Shown in pieces: positions 53,878 to 63,131 of a stretch of 64,000 nt of DNA. The notes below the pieces were generated by a model. The model saw only the letters and a list, made by a program, of their open reading frames with translations. It made no database searches and was not told the DNA's origin. The stretch is from CAVYVZ01 sp963772065. Lineage in GTDB: Bacteria > Acidobacteriota > Vicinamibacteria > Vicinamibacterales > UBA2999. Each line of letters begins with the position of its first letter. The stretch's first letter is position 1. Location: NCBI GenBank assembly GCA_963772065.1, contig CAVYVZ010000004.1:186001-250000 (forward strand), in the 5' to 3' direction. Made by a program: the position numbers and the translations under genes.

Positions 53878-55939
53878 CGCATCTTCGCTGAGTGCGTCGG
53901 TCATTGCCGCGACTTGTCTCGCCGCCACGGTGGGGGCGCAGCAGGCCGACCGGCCGAAGTTCCGCGCCGGCGTTCACGTCGTCGAAGTGGACGTTCGCGC
54001 ATTCGATCGCAACGGTCAATTCGTCGGCGACCTGACACGCGAGAGCTTCGAGCTGCTGGAAGATGGCGTGCCGCAGGAGCTCTCGGCTGTCTATCTCGTC
54101 GCAGGCTCGCCGCTGGCCGCGGGGACGGCCGATCCATCCGTGGCGGCTCCAGTTGCGGCTGCTCCGGCGGGCCGTCACACCTGGATCTTCCTGTTCGATC
54201 TCAGTCACCTCACGCCTGGCGCCGGATTCGATCGGGCGCGCTCAGCCGTCGAAGGCTTCATCCGGGATCGTTTTCAGGAGGGCGATCTCGGTGGCGTCGT
54301 CGCGGGTTCGCGCATGGTGAACAACCGCCTGACCAGCGTCCGCGAAGAGCTGGTCGCGGCCGCCGCGGAGCGTCAAGCCGCATCGCGGAGAGCCGCAGCC
54401 GGCAAATCGAGCTGACTCGGGAGTGGCCTCGCTTCCAGGACGAATCTGAAGCCCTTCGAGTCGCGGCGGAAGACCGGGTGGCGCTCGGACGTGCGATCGC
54501 CCGCGCATGCGCAGAAGATCAAACTGCCGTGCGTGCAGGCCGACATCGCGCTCCGCGAGAAGGCCCGGCGCATCCAGCGCGAGATTCAGCAGACGACGAT
54601 GCAGACGCTGAGCGCCGTCAACGCCCTCGCCTCCGGGCTCGCAAAGATGGCCGGACCAAAAACCGTCGTGCTGCTCAGCGACGGCTTCGTCAGTCAGGAG
54701 ATGGAGTCGACGCTCCGTCAGGTCGTCGGCCAGGCGGCACGCGCCGGCGCGCGCATCTATGCGATCGACGTACGCGGCCTGAACCGCGGCCGTGGCGGCA
54801 ACGTCATCGACCAGCCGGCCGTTGACGACGAGGCGGGCAGCCCGGCCTCCCTGGACGGGGGCGAAGACGGTCCGAACAGTCTCGCGGTGGATACCGGCGG
54901 GATGATGATACGCAACGAGAACAACATCGGCCGCGCGCTCGATACGATCGCACGCGACACCAACCGGTACTACGTGCTCGCCTACCAGCCGGCAAATCCG
55001 GCGTTCGATGGCAAGTTCCGGGCGATCCAGGTCCGCGTCAAACGGGCGGACATCCGCGTGCGCGCGCGGCGCGGCTACCTCGCGCTGGAACCGTCGCGCA
55101 TGCTCGTTCCGGAACCAATACCCGCGGCGGCAGCCACCACCGCGGCCAGCCCGCCCGAGCCGGCGCTGACCGATGAGCCGCCGGCGGCCGAGCCCTCCGC
55201 CGCTCCCGCAGCGTCAACGGCCGGGACAATGGTCGGTTCGGCGCCCGCGGCTCCGCTCGCCGCCGTGCGGCTCCGGCCCGATGCCGCGGAGCGAGTCCGT
55301 GAAGTCGCAGGCGGAGATCTGGCAACCAGCGATCAGCTCGCGCACCGGGGGTGGGATGCGTACCAGCGCGGCGACGTGGAGACCGCCAGTGGCCTCTTTA
55401 CGGAGGCCGCTGCGAAGCCGGACGTCCGGCCGTGGGTTCTCTACACGCTCGGGTTGTCGCATGCTGCGCTCGGGCGTCCCGCTGAAGCGGCGGCGTCATG
55501 GGAGCGCGTCAGGCACGCGGCGCCTGCGTTCAAGTCGGTCTATCTGGATCTCGCGGACACGTATTTGCAGCTGGCCGACCTCACGAAGGCGCTGAACGTC
55601 CTGCGCGACGCAGAGCGACGGTGGCAGTCGGACGCCGAGATTCAGAACGCGATCGGCGTCATTCACGTGCGACGGGGCGCCCTCAACGATGCCGTGGCGG
55701 CGTTCTCCAAGGCGGCGGAGACGGCACCGGACGATGCGCTCACCTATTGGAATATGGGCCGTGCATTCGAGCTGCGCTACATCCGGGGACGCCGATACGT
55801 GAGCAGCCAGCGCATCTGGATCGCGAACGACGAAGACCGGAAGAAGGCCATCCTGAACTACCGGCGCTGCGTCGATCTCGGCGGCCCGTACGGGCAGGAA
55901 GCGGCTCAGGCGCTCAGCAAGTTGGAGTGGTCGCGATAG
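53861..55939 (+). CDS. VWFA-related secreted protein with TPR C-terminus, copy 2 (two frame changes)
   Basis: GTG 53861 (MCRARSASSLSASVIAATCL) gives a signal peptide ending AQQ. About 692 residues. VWFA domain: FRAGVHVVEVDVRAFDRNGQ, LTRESFELLEDGVPQELSAV, WIFLFDLSHLTPGAGFDRAR, KTVVLLSDGFVSQEMESTLR and YYVLAYQPANPAFDGKFRAI. A Pro/Ala linker (residues about 410-460) leads to TPR units (GLSHAALGRPAEAAASWERV, YLDLADTYLQLADLTKALNV, IGVIHVRRGALNDAVAAFSK). Frame changes: one near 54372 (one base missing, before IELTREWPRFQDESEALRVA) and one near 54541 (one G extra). Same domain order as copy 1 but different sequence, so an old duplication. Confidence 0.82.
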
Positions 55940-55948
55940 CGCTGCCCT

Positions 55949-56884
55949 CTACTTCAGAGTCTCCAGAATCTTCCTGGCGGTTGGAAGCTCCGGCGCATCG
56001 GCGGGCGCCGTCGACACGAACTTCTCGAGATCCTCCTTCGCCTCGGCCGGCTTGCCGAGCGACAGCCTCGAGATGCCCCGATAGTAGTAGGCGTCCGGCT
56101 GCTGTGGAAAGCGCGCGATCGCCTTGTCCAGCCACGCGACCGCCTCGGAATGCTTCCCTCCGTTGATCAGGGCGATCGCGATGTTGAGGTACACCGTAGG
56201 GTCAGTCAGCTTCGATTCGTCGATGGACTCGAGGATCTGACGTCCCTCCCCTTCTTTGCCTGCCTCGATGAGCGTGTTGCCAAGGAGCAGCTTCACTTCG
56301 ACGTTGGTGGCGTCCTTCGCCGCAGCCGCGCGCAAGTGCTCGATGGCTTTCTCCTTGTTTCCCTCGCCATAGTAGGTGCGCGCAATCAGCGGCTCGAACT
56401 GCGTGACCTCGGGATATCGGGCCGTCAGATCCGCGTAGATCGCTCGCGCCTCCGCGAATTTCTTGGCCGTCATGAGGCCGGCCGCCGTCGTGAGCTTCTC
56501 TTTGATTTCCGCATTGGAGTCGACGACCGGCGCCGCCTTCTTCATCGCGATGTCCATCGGAGGAATGCGGGTCGACTCGCTGATCGAGACGGCGATGTTC
56601 TTCGGTTCGTAGCCCTCTTTCACGAAGTCGATCGCCCATTCTCCAGCGGCGATTCCCGCCACAACCCATTCGCCTTTGCGGTTCGACTTCACCTCGGGTC
56701 CCCGGTTCCCGGCTTTCGGGAGCATCGCCTTCACGGTGACGCCTTCGATCGGCTTCCCTTGTTCGTCAGCAACCCGGCCCGCTACGCGCCCCAGGCCCCG
56801 CCATTCCTGGGCGTGCACCACGCCGGAGAGGCTCAGCGCCACGACGACCACCAGAACGAGCGCCGCCGCGAATCGGTTCTTCAT
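55949..56884 (-). CDS. Exported carboxypeptidase-regulatory-like + TPR protein
   Basis: ATG 56884 gives MKNRFAAALVLVVVVALSLS, a signal peptide. A CarboxypepD_reg-like sandwich follows (RVAGRVADEQGKPIEGVTVK, GEWVVAGIAAGEWAIDFVKE, GYEPKNIAVSISESTRIPPM). From about residue 130 there are TPR units: GLMTAKKFAEARAIYADLTA, YYGEGNKEKAIEHLRAAAAK, LLLGNTLIEAGKEGEGRQIL and YYRGISRLSLGKPAEAKEDL. 311 residues. It lies downstream of the second TonB receptor on the same strand, beyond a terminator-like hairpin, and shares its N-terminal fold. A role at the outer membrane or periplasm alongside that receptor is plausible. Convergent with VWFA copy 2. Confidence 0.85.
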   Translation of the reverse strand: MKNRFAAALVLVVVVALSLSGVVHAQEWRGLGRVAGRVADEQGKPIEGVTVKAMLPKAGNRGPEVKSNRKGEWVVAGIAAGEWAIDFVKEGYEPKNIAVSISESTRIPPMDIAMKKAAPVVDSNAEIKEKLTTAAGLMTAKKFAEARAIYADLTARYPEVTQFEPLIARTYYGEGNKEKAIEHLRAAAAKDATNVEVKLLLGNTLIEAGKEGEGRQILESIDESKLTDPTVYLNIAIALINGGKHSEAVAWLDKAIARFPQQPDAYYYRGISRLSLGKPAEAKEDLEKFVSTAPADAPELPTARKILETLK

Positions 56885-56918
56885 ATCTGAGATTTCACCA
56901 TGGAACGGGGCGGCGTAC

Positions 56919-56957
56919 AAAGAAACGCCCGGAGCCCGACCGTTCGGACTCCGGGGC
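56919..56957 (-). terminator. Intrinsic terminator after TonB receptor 2
   Basis: On the minus strand CGCCCCGGAGTCCGA pairs with TCGGGCTCCGGGCG around a 4-base loop (one bulge and one mismatch), followed by TTTCTTTGT. It separates the receptor from the TPR gene. Confidence 0.75.
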
Positions 56958-56958
56958 G

Positions 56959-56980
56959 TCGTGTCTTCGTGCCTTCGTGT
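56959..56980 (-). repeat. ACACGAAG-word repeat 3' of TonB receptor 2
   Basis: On the minus strand the text after the stop reads ACACGAAGGCACGAAGACAC, three copies of an ACGAAG word. Same family as 33186-33205. Confidence 0.6.
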
Positions 56981-59898
56981 CTAGAAGTTGAATCGCAGGC
57001 CGAGACGAAGCACCCGCGGGTTCATGATCTCCAGCACGTTGTTGCCCGCGGTGAGGCGGAGGTCGTACTGCCGCCCGAGCACCGTGTTCGCATTGAGCAC
57101 GTTGAAGACGTCGACATCAACGTTCAACCGGAAACGATCGAACGCGAACTCCTTGCCGACGCGCGCATCGAGTGACGTGATCGACGGGAGGCGCACGGCA
57201 TCCACGTCCGCGCTGGGGACGATGATCACCGACTTTCTCGCCGCGTTCGGATCCAAAGTGTTGACCTGGCTCCGGAAGAACGGCGTCGAGAATCCCTGAC
57301 GGTTCTGAAGAGACGCCGCCAGATTGATCCCCCACGCTGCCTGATAGAGACCGTTCGCCACGAACTGGTACTTCGGCAGCACCTGGTAGATTCCGCTCTT
57401 GCCGCTGCCGGTGCTCGGCCTCATGACCAGGCCGCCGTCCTGGTTCGGACCCGTGCCGAGGTTCACGCTTCCGAGACCGGTGGTCACGGGAATCAGCGGC
57501 GTCGGATCGCCGAACGCTGCGGCGCTGTCGAAGTACTCCTTGTGGGTGTTCGTCGAGAAGCCGAGCCGGGCCATCCACCGGTTCGACAAGCGCTTCGTCG
57601 CCGCGAGTTCGAACCCGACGTAGCGCTGCGTGTACCCATCGCGAGTTCGATACGTCGTCGCGGCGCGATTGGCCGGCATCTGGCCGGGAATGACGCCGTA
57701 GATCGGTATGCTGTAGTTGCCCACCGCGGGACTGGGTCCCCGTCAGCGTATCGATCTGCTGGTACTCTGTCACCCGTCAGCCCGTTGTTGCGCCACACGA
57801 AGTCGTTGAAGTGGCGCCACGTGAACGTGCCGCTAATCCCGAAGTTCGGCATCAGCTCACGATCGGCTCCGAGCTGGAACTCGTGCGTGATCGGCGTGCT
57901 GTAGTCTCCGACGGTGTGGATCGGGTCGTCAGTGGCGCCGGGGTTGGCGGGGTCGAACCCGTAGTAGCTGCAGGCGCCGGTCGCCGCGATGGCTTCCGTG
58001 CACCCTCGGCCCGCTATTTCCGCGGGATCGACGACGCGATTGCCATTACGGTCGACGACGTCATAGAAGTAGACGCCTCGGTACTGCACCGTCGACAGGA
58101 ACCCGCCGGCGGTTGCGTTCAGCTGCGACGCGAACATTCCGTAGCTCGCGCGGAGGAGCGTCTTCCTGGCCTCGTCCAGTGAATACGACACCCCGATCCG
58201 CGGCGTGACGGAGTTCCACACCACGACGTCCTTCGCTGCCTGGCCGGTGACATCCGGCAGCAGGCTCGGCAGGTTCGGGTTGCCCGCCTGCGAGAACTCG
58301 TTCACCGAGCTCGTCTGTCGATCCCAACGCAAGCCGGCGTTGATCGTCATACGGTTGAAGGTGATGGTGTCGCCGACGAACGCATGCATGTACTTGCCTT
58401 GCGTCGACGTGTAGTGATTCCACGCCGTCACCTCGGCGACCATGTTCGGATAGCCGTCATGCACGGTCTGGATGCCGAAGCCGGGCACGATCGAGGTCGA
58501 GTCGATGTCGGCCTTGCGCCAGCCGAATCCGAACTTCACCTCGTTGTTTCCGCGGAAGAAGTTTCCTTCCGCAGCCAGACTGTCCTGCGGCCGCACCGTC
58601 TCGTAATCCACGTAGGACCCGCGCAGCACGCCAGCATCGTCGGTGTAGTACGGAACGTTGCCACCTTGTGGCTCGAGGTGGAAACCGCCCGACACGTGAG
58701 AATACCGACCGGTGAAGAACAGGCTGCTGCCCACGACGAGGTTGCCCTCGCCCTTGTAGAGCGATGTGGGGCCGCTCTGGTTCCAGGTTGTCTCCTGCGA
58801 GCGCGTCGGCCCTGCGCCGCGGCCGAACTTCTGCTTGTCGCCGCGGAAGAAGGTGAACGTTCCGCGGAGGGCATCCGTGGCCTGCGCCGTGCCCTTGAAC
58901 GAGAGGTTCTCGAGAATCGTCTGATCCGGCGTGTTCGACAGCGTCAGGAGTGTGACGTCTGTTTTCCCGTAGGCGCCCCAGGCCCAGACCTTATCGCGGA
59001 GAATCGGTCCGCCGAGCTCGACGCCATAGTCCTTGTATTTGTCCATCCGGTTTCCCTTGCCCGTGACACCACCGAGGCTCGCGGCAAGGTCCGACGGCAG
59101 ATTGTTCGCCTGCATCGACTCGTTCTCGTAGTAGATGCGGGTCGAGCCGTGCGGCGTGTTGCTGCCGGTCTTCAGCACGAAGTTGAGGCCCACGCCGGGC
59201 GTCGGGTTCGTGATGTCCGCGCCGCCCGTGGTGATCTGCATCTCCTGGAACATGTCGAAGTCGTAGTACGTCGGCGAGGACCCGAGCGCCGCCATGTCCG
59301 TGATGGCTACGCCGTCGATGTTCCAGGTGTTCTCGCCGGCCGCGGCGCCCTTCGCCTGATAACTCGACTGCTGTCCCGACTCGGCGCCGCCGACGTTCAC
59401 ACGGTCGACGATCACGCCGGGCACGGTTTGCAGCACGACCCATGGGTCGCGTGACGAAGGCACCTTCTGGAGCTCGTCGTACGTGACGTTGGTCGAGGTC
59501 GTCGTCTTTTTCGGATCGATGACTGGCGAGCCTTCCGCGGTCACTTCGATCGTCTGGGCCACACCGCCCACCGACATGGTGACCTTGAGCGGAACGCTCG
59601 CGCCGACGACCACGGCCACGTTCTTGTTCTCGTAGTCGCCGAATCCCTGCAGCTTGGACATGACTGCATACGTGCCGGGCGGCAGGCCGAGGAAGTGCGC
59701 CTCGCCGCGCTCGTCCGTCACCTGGACGGCGTTCTGCGGGCCGGTGACCTCAACGGTCGCCCCAGGGAGGACGGCCCCCGTGCTGTCAACGGCGGTTACA
59801 TCTATACGGCCGGTAAACACCTGGGCCGCTGACGGCACCGCCATGAGCCCCACGAGGAGCACCACGAGCGCCATCAATCGCGTCTGACGAATCGACAT
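56981..59898 (-). CDS. TonB-dependent receptor, Oar-like, copy 2 (two frame changes near its 3' end)
   Basis: Corrected length is about 971 residues. GGAGGA precedes the ATG. The signal peptide is MSIRQTRLMALVVLLVGLMA, then a CarboxypepD_reg-like domain (GAVLPGATVEVTGPQNAVQV, HFLGLPPGTYAVMSKLQGFG). The plug has YDFDMFQEMQITTGGADITN and LNFVLKTGSNTPHG. The long barrel ends in RLGLRFNF. Frame changes lie at about 57733 and 57761-57766; the repaired text reads YQQIDTLTGTQS then VGNYSIPIYGVIPGQMPANR. It has the same layout as the receptor at 28899 but only moderate similarity. Ligand unknown; large-molecule uptake or surface adhesion are both known for the family. Confidence 0.9.
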
Positions 59899-60125
59899 GT
59901 TCTAAGTCCTCCAACAGGAGTCACCAGGACCGGAACCGGCCATGGGACCAAAACGGAAAATTATCCGTTGCAAGCGCCCCGCCCGCATCGCGGAAGGGAC
60001 GACATGCAGTTACCAGGGATCTACCGCCCATTTTCGATGGTTAGTGACGGTGCGCCCGCCCCTTCAGCCGAACAGCTCCGAGTTTTTGGATCATAAGCTT
60101 CCTGAATCATGGATTCGCGGATTGC
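59899..60125 (-). other. Upstream region of TonB receptor 2
   Basis: 227 bases between the aldehyde dehydrogenase stop and the receptor start, both on the minus strand. It has an AT-rich patch (GGAAAATTATCCGTTG near 59956) and AAGCTTATGATCC-like text near 60090 that may hold the receptor promoter. No gene or repeat was seen. Confidence 0.35.
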
Positions 60126-61640
60126 CTATAGATGGGCCTCGGTGTCGATCTGCGCCCGCTGCAGCTTCCCGCTGAAGTCGACGTAGATCGACTTCCACTC
60201 CGAAAAGACATCCAGAGCCGCCGTGCCGGCCTCGCGATGGCCGTTGCCGGTCGCCTTCGTGCCGCCGAACGGCAGGTGCACCTCGGCGCCGATCGTCGGC
60301 GCGTTCACATAGAAAATGCCGGTGTACATGTCGCGCATGGCCGCGAATGCCTTGTTGATGTCGCGCGTATAGATCGACGCGGACAGGCCGTACTGAACGT
60401 CATTGCCGATCTCGATGGCCTCATCGAGCGACCGGCATCGCATCACGGACACCACGGGACCGAAGATCTCCTCCTGAGCGATGCGCATATGGGGGTCTAC
60501 GTCGCCGAACACCGTCGGCTCGTGGAAGAAGCCGTTCGCGAGGTCGCCCCTGTCCAAACGATGCCCGCCGGTCAGCAGCTTCGCTCCCTCGTCGCGCCCG
60601 ATCTCCACGTACTTCATCACGGTCTGCAGCTGTGACTCGCTGACCGACGGTCCAACCTGGTTGCTCTCGTCCAGGCCGTTGCCGACGCGCAGTGCCTTCG
60701 CGCGCCGCGTGAACTGCTCGACGAACGCCTCGTACACCTTTTCATGAACGACCACGCGGCTGGCCGCGGTGCAGCGCTGACCGGTCGTCCCGAAGCCGCC
60801 CCACAGGCACCCATCGACCGCGAGCTCGAGCTGCGCGTCATCCATGATGATGATGACGTTCTTGCCGCCCATCTCCAGGTGGACCTTCTTGAAGCCGGGC
60901 GCCGCATGCTCGTTGACGGTGCGGCCGACGCCGGTCGAACCCGTGAACGAGACGACGCGCACCGCATCGTGCGTCGATAAAACGGTCCCCACGTCCGGGC
61001 CGCCCGTCACGAAGTTCACCACGCCTTTCGGAATGCCCGCATCCTCGAGGACCTTGACGAAGTTGAGGGCGGAGAGCGGCGTCAGCGTGGCCGGTTTGAA
61101 CACGACCGTGTTCCCGCACACGAGCGCCGGGATGATCTTCCACGACGGGATCGCCATCGGGAAATTCCACGGCGTGATCACCGAGCAGACGCCGAGCGGC
61201 TGCCGCACGGACATCGCGAACTTGTCGCGCAGCTCCGACGGCACCGTCTGCCCGTACTGGCGGCGTCCCTCGCCTGCCATGAAGAACGTCATGTCGATTG
61301 CTTCCTGAACGTCGCCGCGCGTTTCCTCGAGCACTTTGCCCATCTCGCGCGTCATCTCGCGCGCGAACTGCTCCTTGCGCTCGACGATCAGATCGGCCGC
61401 GCGAAACAGGATCTCCGCTCGCTTCGGCGCGGGAACGAGCCGCCAGCGCTCGTACGCGCGGGCCGCGGCCTCGATGGCAGCTTCGGCATCCTCTGTCGAC
61501 GACTGCTGGAACAGACCTATGAGATCGTCCTGGTCCGCGGGGTTACGGTTCTCGAAAACCTTCCCGCCCCGCGACGTGACCCATTGGCCGTCGATGAAAT
61601 TGCTGTAGGTCTGAACGCGGGTGTGCACGGGAGTCGGCAT
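60126..61640 (-). CDS. Aldehyde dehydrogenase (ALDH7/succinate-semialdehyde-like)
   Basis: ATG 61640 is chosen (MPTPVHTRVQTYSNFIDGQW); the frame is open further but that text is not protein-like. 504 residues. ITPWNFPMAIPSWKIIPALV, VSFTGSTGVGRTVNEHAAPG, VHLEMGGKNVIIIMDDAQLE (base Glu), GTTGQRCTAASRVVVHEKVY (catalytic Cys), QEEIFGPVVSVMRCRSLDEA and HLPFGGTKATGNGHREAGTA are all intact. MTREMGKVLEETRGDVQEAI is shared with the aminoadipate-semialdehyde group. Oxidises an aldehyde with NAD or NADP in the cytoplasm; the substrate is not certain. Divergent from the small regulator at 61971. Confidence 0.92.
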   Translation of the reverse strand: MPTPVHTRVQTYSNFIDGQWVTSRGGKVFENRNPADQDDLIGLFQQSSTEDAEAAIEAAARAYERWRLVPAPKRAEILFRAADLIVERKEQFAREMTREMGKVLEETRGDVQEAIDMTFFMAGEGRRQYGQTVPSELRDKFAMSVRQPLGVCSVITPWNFPMAIPSWKIIPALVCGNTVVFKPATLTPLSALNFVKVLEDAGIPKGVVNFVTGGPDVGTVLSTHDAVRVVSFTGSTGVGRTVNEHAAPGFKKVHLEMGGKNVIIIMDDAQLELAVDGCLWGGFGTTGQRCTAASRVVVHEKVYEAFVEQFTRRAKALRVGNGLDESNQVGPSVSESQLQTVMKYVEIGRDEGAKLLTGGHRLDRGDLANGFFHEPTVFGDVDPHMRIAQEEIFGPVVSVMRCRSLDEAIEIGNDVQYGLSASIYTRDINKAFAAMRDMYTGIFYVNAPTIGAEVHLPFGGTKATGNGHREAGTAALDVFSEWKSIYVDFSGKLQRAQIDTEAHL

Positions 61641-61970
61641 AACCTTGCAAGAGTGCCCCATTCGTCGCCATGCGGGCAAGTAGGCGAGCTTGGGCGGGCG
61701 AAGGCGGATGGGCTCTGGGGGCAGACCAAACGTCGCTCGGATGGATGAAAAGTCGTCACCACACCAACTTGGCGAACCGGCCCGGCTGTCCTTGGCGAAA
61801 CGCCTTCCTCGTAACGACTTAACGCCGACACTCACGCCTGGCCCCATTCGAGGGCACTGGAGTGCCCACGCCGGCACCGCGCGTCATCGCGCGAAAAGAA
61901 GCGCCAAACGACGCCTCTCTCACGTGGCACGCTTCCTGAATTGACCGGAGCAGGAAGGCGGGCTATCGAC
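61641..61970. other. Intergenic region between divergent ALDH and regulator genes
   Basis: 330 bases without a convincing gene. It should hold the promoters of both neighbours. A 7-bp dyad lies at 61852-61867 (annotated separately), and GGAAGG sits about 15 bases before the regulator ATG. The plus-strand frame at 61690-61944 is Arg-rich and has no recognisable domain. Confidence 0.4.
61852..61867. promoter_or_regulatory. Operator-like dyad GGGCACT-GG-AGTGCCC
   Basis: A perfect 7-bp inverted repeat with a 2-base centre in the gap between divergent genes. The size suits a dimeric repressor, but no regulator of that kind is encoded beside it, and a short RNA hairpin is equally possible. Confidence 0.3.
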
Positions 61971-62342
61971 ATGGCAGAGGCGAATCTCACCGCGCCGGTC
62001 CAAAAGGTTGTCGTCGTCAACGGCAACACGGACGTGCTCGGCATGCTGGAGACGGTGCTCGATGCCGGCCGGTACGACATGGTGTTCGTCGAGTCGACTG
62101 ACCGCGCCTACTCACAGATCAAGAAGGTCCTGCCGAACCTGGTGATCCTCTGCGCGCGCATCGAAGACCTCGGTGGGTTCCACTTGCTGACGATGCTGAA
62201 GCTGGATGAGGACACGAAGGACATTCCGGTCCTGACCTACACCACAGAATACGAAGGCCAGGATTTCGACGCGGCGATCTCACAGCTCGCTGAAGAGGAG
62301 GAGGAGCTTCTGCCCTCGCGTCCCGCTCTCCGCATGAACTAG
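61971..62342 (+). CDS. Degenerate receiver-domain (pseudo-receiver) protein
   Basis: The protein has 123 residues. The fold reads like a CheY receiver: KVVVVNGNTDVLGMLETVLD (strand 1, helix 1), YDMVFVESTDRAYSQIKKVL, LVILCARIEDLGGFHLLTML, DIPVLTYTTEYEGQDFDAAI. The acidic pair after strand 1 is NG and the phospho-aspartate after strand 3 is replaced by Cys/Ala (VILCARI). The Lys after strand 5 is absent. It therefore cannot be phosphorylated in the usual way. It ends with an acidic tail (EEEEELLPSRPALRMN). A PilZ gene follows 18 bases later, so a c-di-GMP-linked signalling pair is likely. Confidence 0.78.
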   Translation: MAEANLTAPVQKVVVVNGNTDVLGMLETVLDAGRYDMVFVESTDRAYSQIKKVLPNLVILCARIEDLGGFHLLTMLKLDEDTKDIPVLTYTTEYEGQDFDAAISQLAEEEEELLPSRPALRMN

Positions 62343-62360
62343 TGTTACACTCGGGCGCTG

Positions 62361-62705
62361 ATGGCGTCTGAAAAGCGCGACACAGATCGCGTCTCCATCC
62401 TCGGCGAGCTTGGCGGCGAGATCATGGTGTTCGAGCCGATGGCCATCAAAGAGATCAGCCGCGGCGGAGCTCAGATCGAAACGCGCTTTCCCCTCCAGAT
62501 TGATTCCCTGCACGACCTCCGGCTCTCCCTCGGCGACCGCTCCGTCGTCGTCAAGGGGCGCGTAGCCCATTGCCGGATCAGCGACGTGGATCAGGACGTC
62601 GTGATGTACCGCTCGGGACTGGAGTTCATCGAAACGTCGGAGCGGGTCGAAGAAGTCATCCTCGAATTTCTCGAGGCGGTCAAAATGGGTCGGCGGGCGG
62701 AGTGA
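62361..62705 (+). CDS. PilZ-domain protein (c-di-GMP receptor)
   Basis: The protein has 114 residues. The c-di-GMP-binding elements are partly visible: KRDTDRVSILGELGGEIMVF, where R-x-x-x-R is reduced to K-R-D-T-D-R, and IKEISRGGAQIETRF, matching the (D/N)xSxxG element with E at the first position. RLSLGDRSVVVKGRVAHCRI and VMYRSGLEFIETSERVEEVI complete the barrel. No effector domain is present, so it acts on a partner. It lies behind the pseudo-receiver and overlaps the end of the minus-strand cyclotransferase gene by 26 bases. Confidence 0.82.
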   Translation: MASEKRDTDRVSILGELGGEIMVFEPMAIKEISRGGAQIETRFPLQIDSLHDLRLSLGDRSVVVKGRVAHCRISDVDQDVVMYRSGLEFIETSERVEEVILEFLEAVKMGRRAE

Positions 62706-63099
62706 TCCTGAGGTGCTCCAGATAGTCGCCTGACTGGATCCGTTGCGCCTGTCCAAGGGGGGCGTTGTAGAAGTACGCCCACGCGTCGGCTGTGGCGCTG
62801 GTGTCGAGCGTCACGGTCGTTCGCAGCCGGTTGTACAGGCTCGCCTCGGGATGGTCGGCGCGGTACCCTTCAATCTCGTCGAGGACGGGCAGCACGATAT
62901 CCGGGTGCGCTATCTCGTAAAGCTCGCCGAGCACGCGGCTTTCGCTGGCCGGTACGGCCGCCGGATAGATCCCAAGATCGAACAGCGCAGCCGAGATGCT
63001 GCCCCGGCCGACATACGACAGATGCGGGTCGATGCGCTGCCGACCGGACCGGTTGAACGGCGTCATCAGCGTGCCGTAGAAGAACACGAACTCGGCCAT
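62680..63099 (-). CDS. Gamma-glutamylcyclotransferase-like (YtfP/GGCT) protein
   Basis: The start is the ATG at 63099 (MAEFVFFYGTLMTPFNRSGR), giving 139 residues. FFYGTLM is the GGCT/YtfP signature loop. SYVGRGSISAALFDLGIYPA, RVLGELYEIAHPDIVLPVLD and DEIEGYRADHPEASLYNRLR (catalytic Glu region) follow, and WAYFYNAPLGQAQRIQSGDY ends the fold. Members open gamma-glutamyl amines or peptides to 5-oxoproline. The upstream gene appears joined to it in frame only because of an indel, so I treat them as separate genes 32 bases apart. Confidence 0.85.
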   Translation of the reverse strand: MAEFVFFYGTLMTPFNRSGRQRIDPHLSYVGRGSISAALFDLGIYPAAVPASESRVLGELYEIAHPDIVLPVLDEIEGYRADHPEASLYNRLRTTVTLDTSATADAWAYFYNAPLGQAQRIQSGDYLEHLRITPPADPF

Positions 63100-63131
63100 C
63101 GACTGACTTACGTCGACGCCGTGGCTGATGT

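Noticed and set aside
61925..61940. Sigma-54-like promoter (TGGCACG then CTGAA)
   Set aside because: The -12 element lacks the essential GC step, and no sigma-54 activator gene is nearby.
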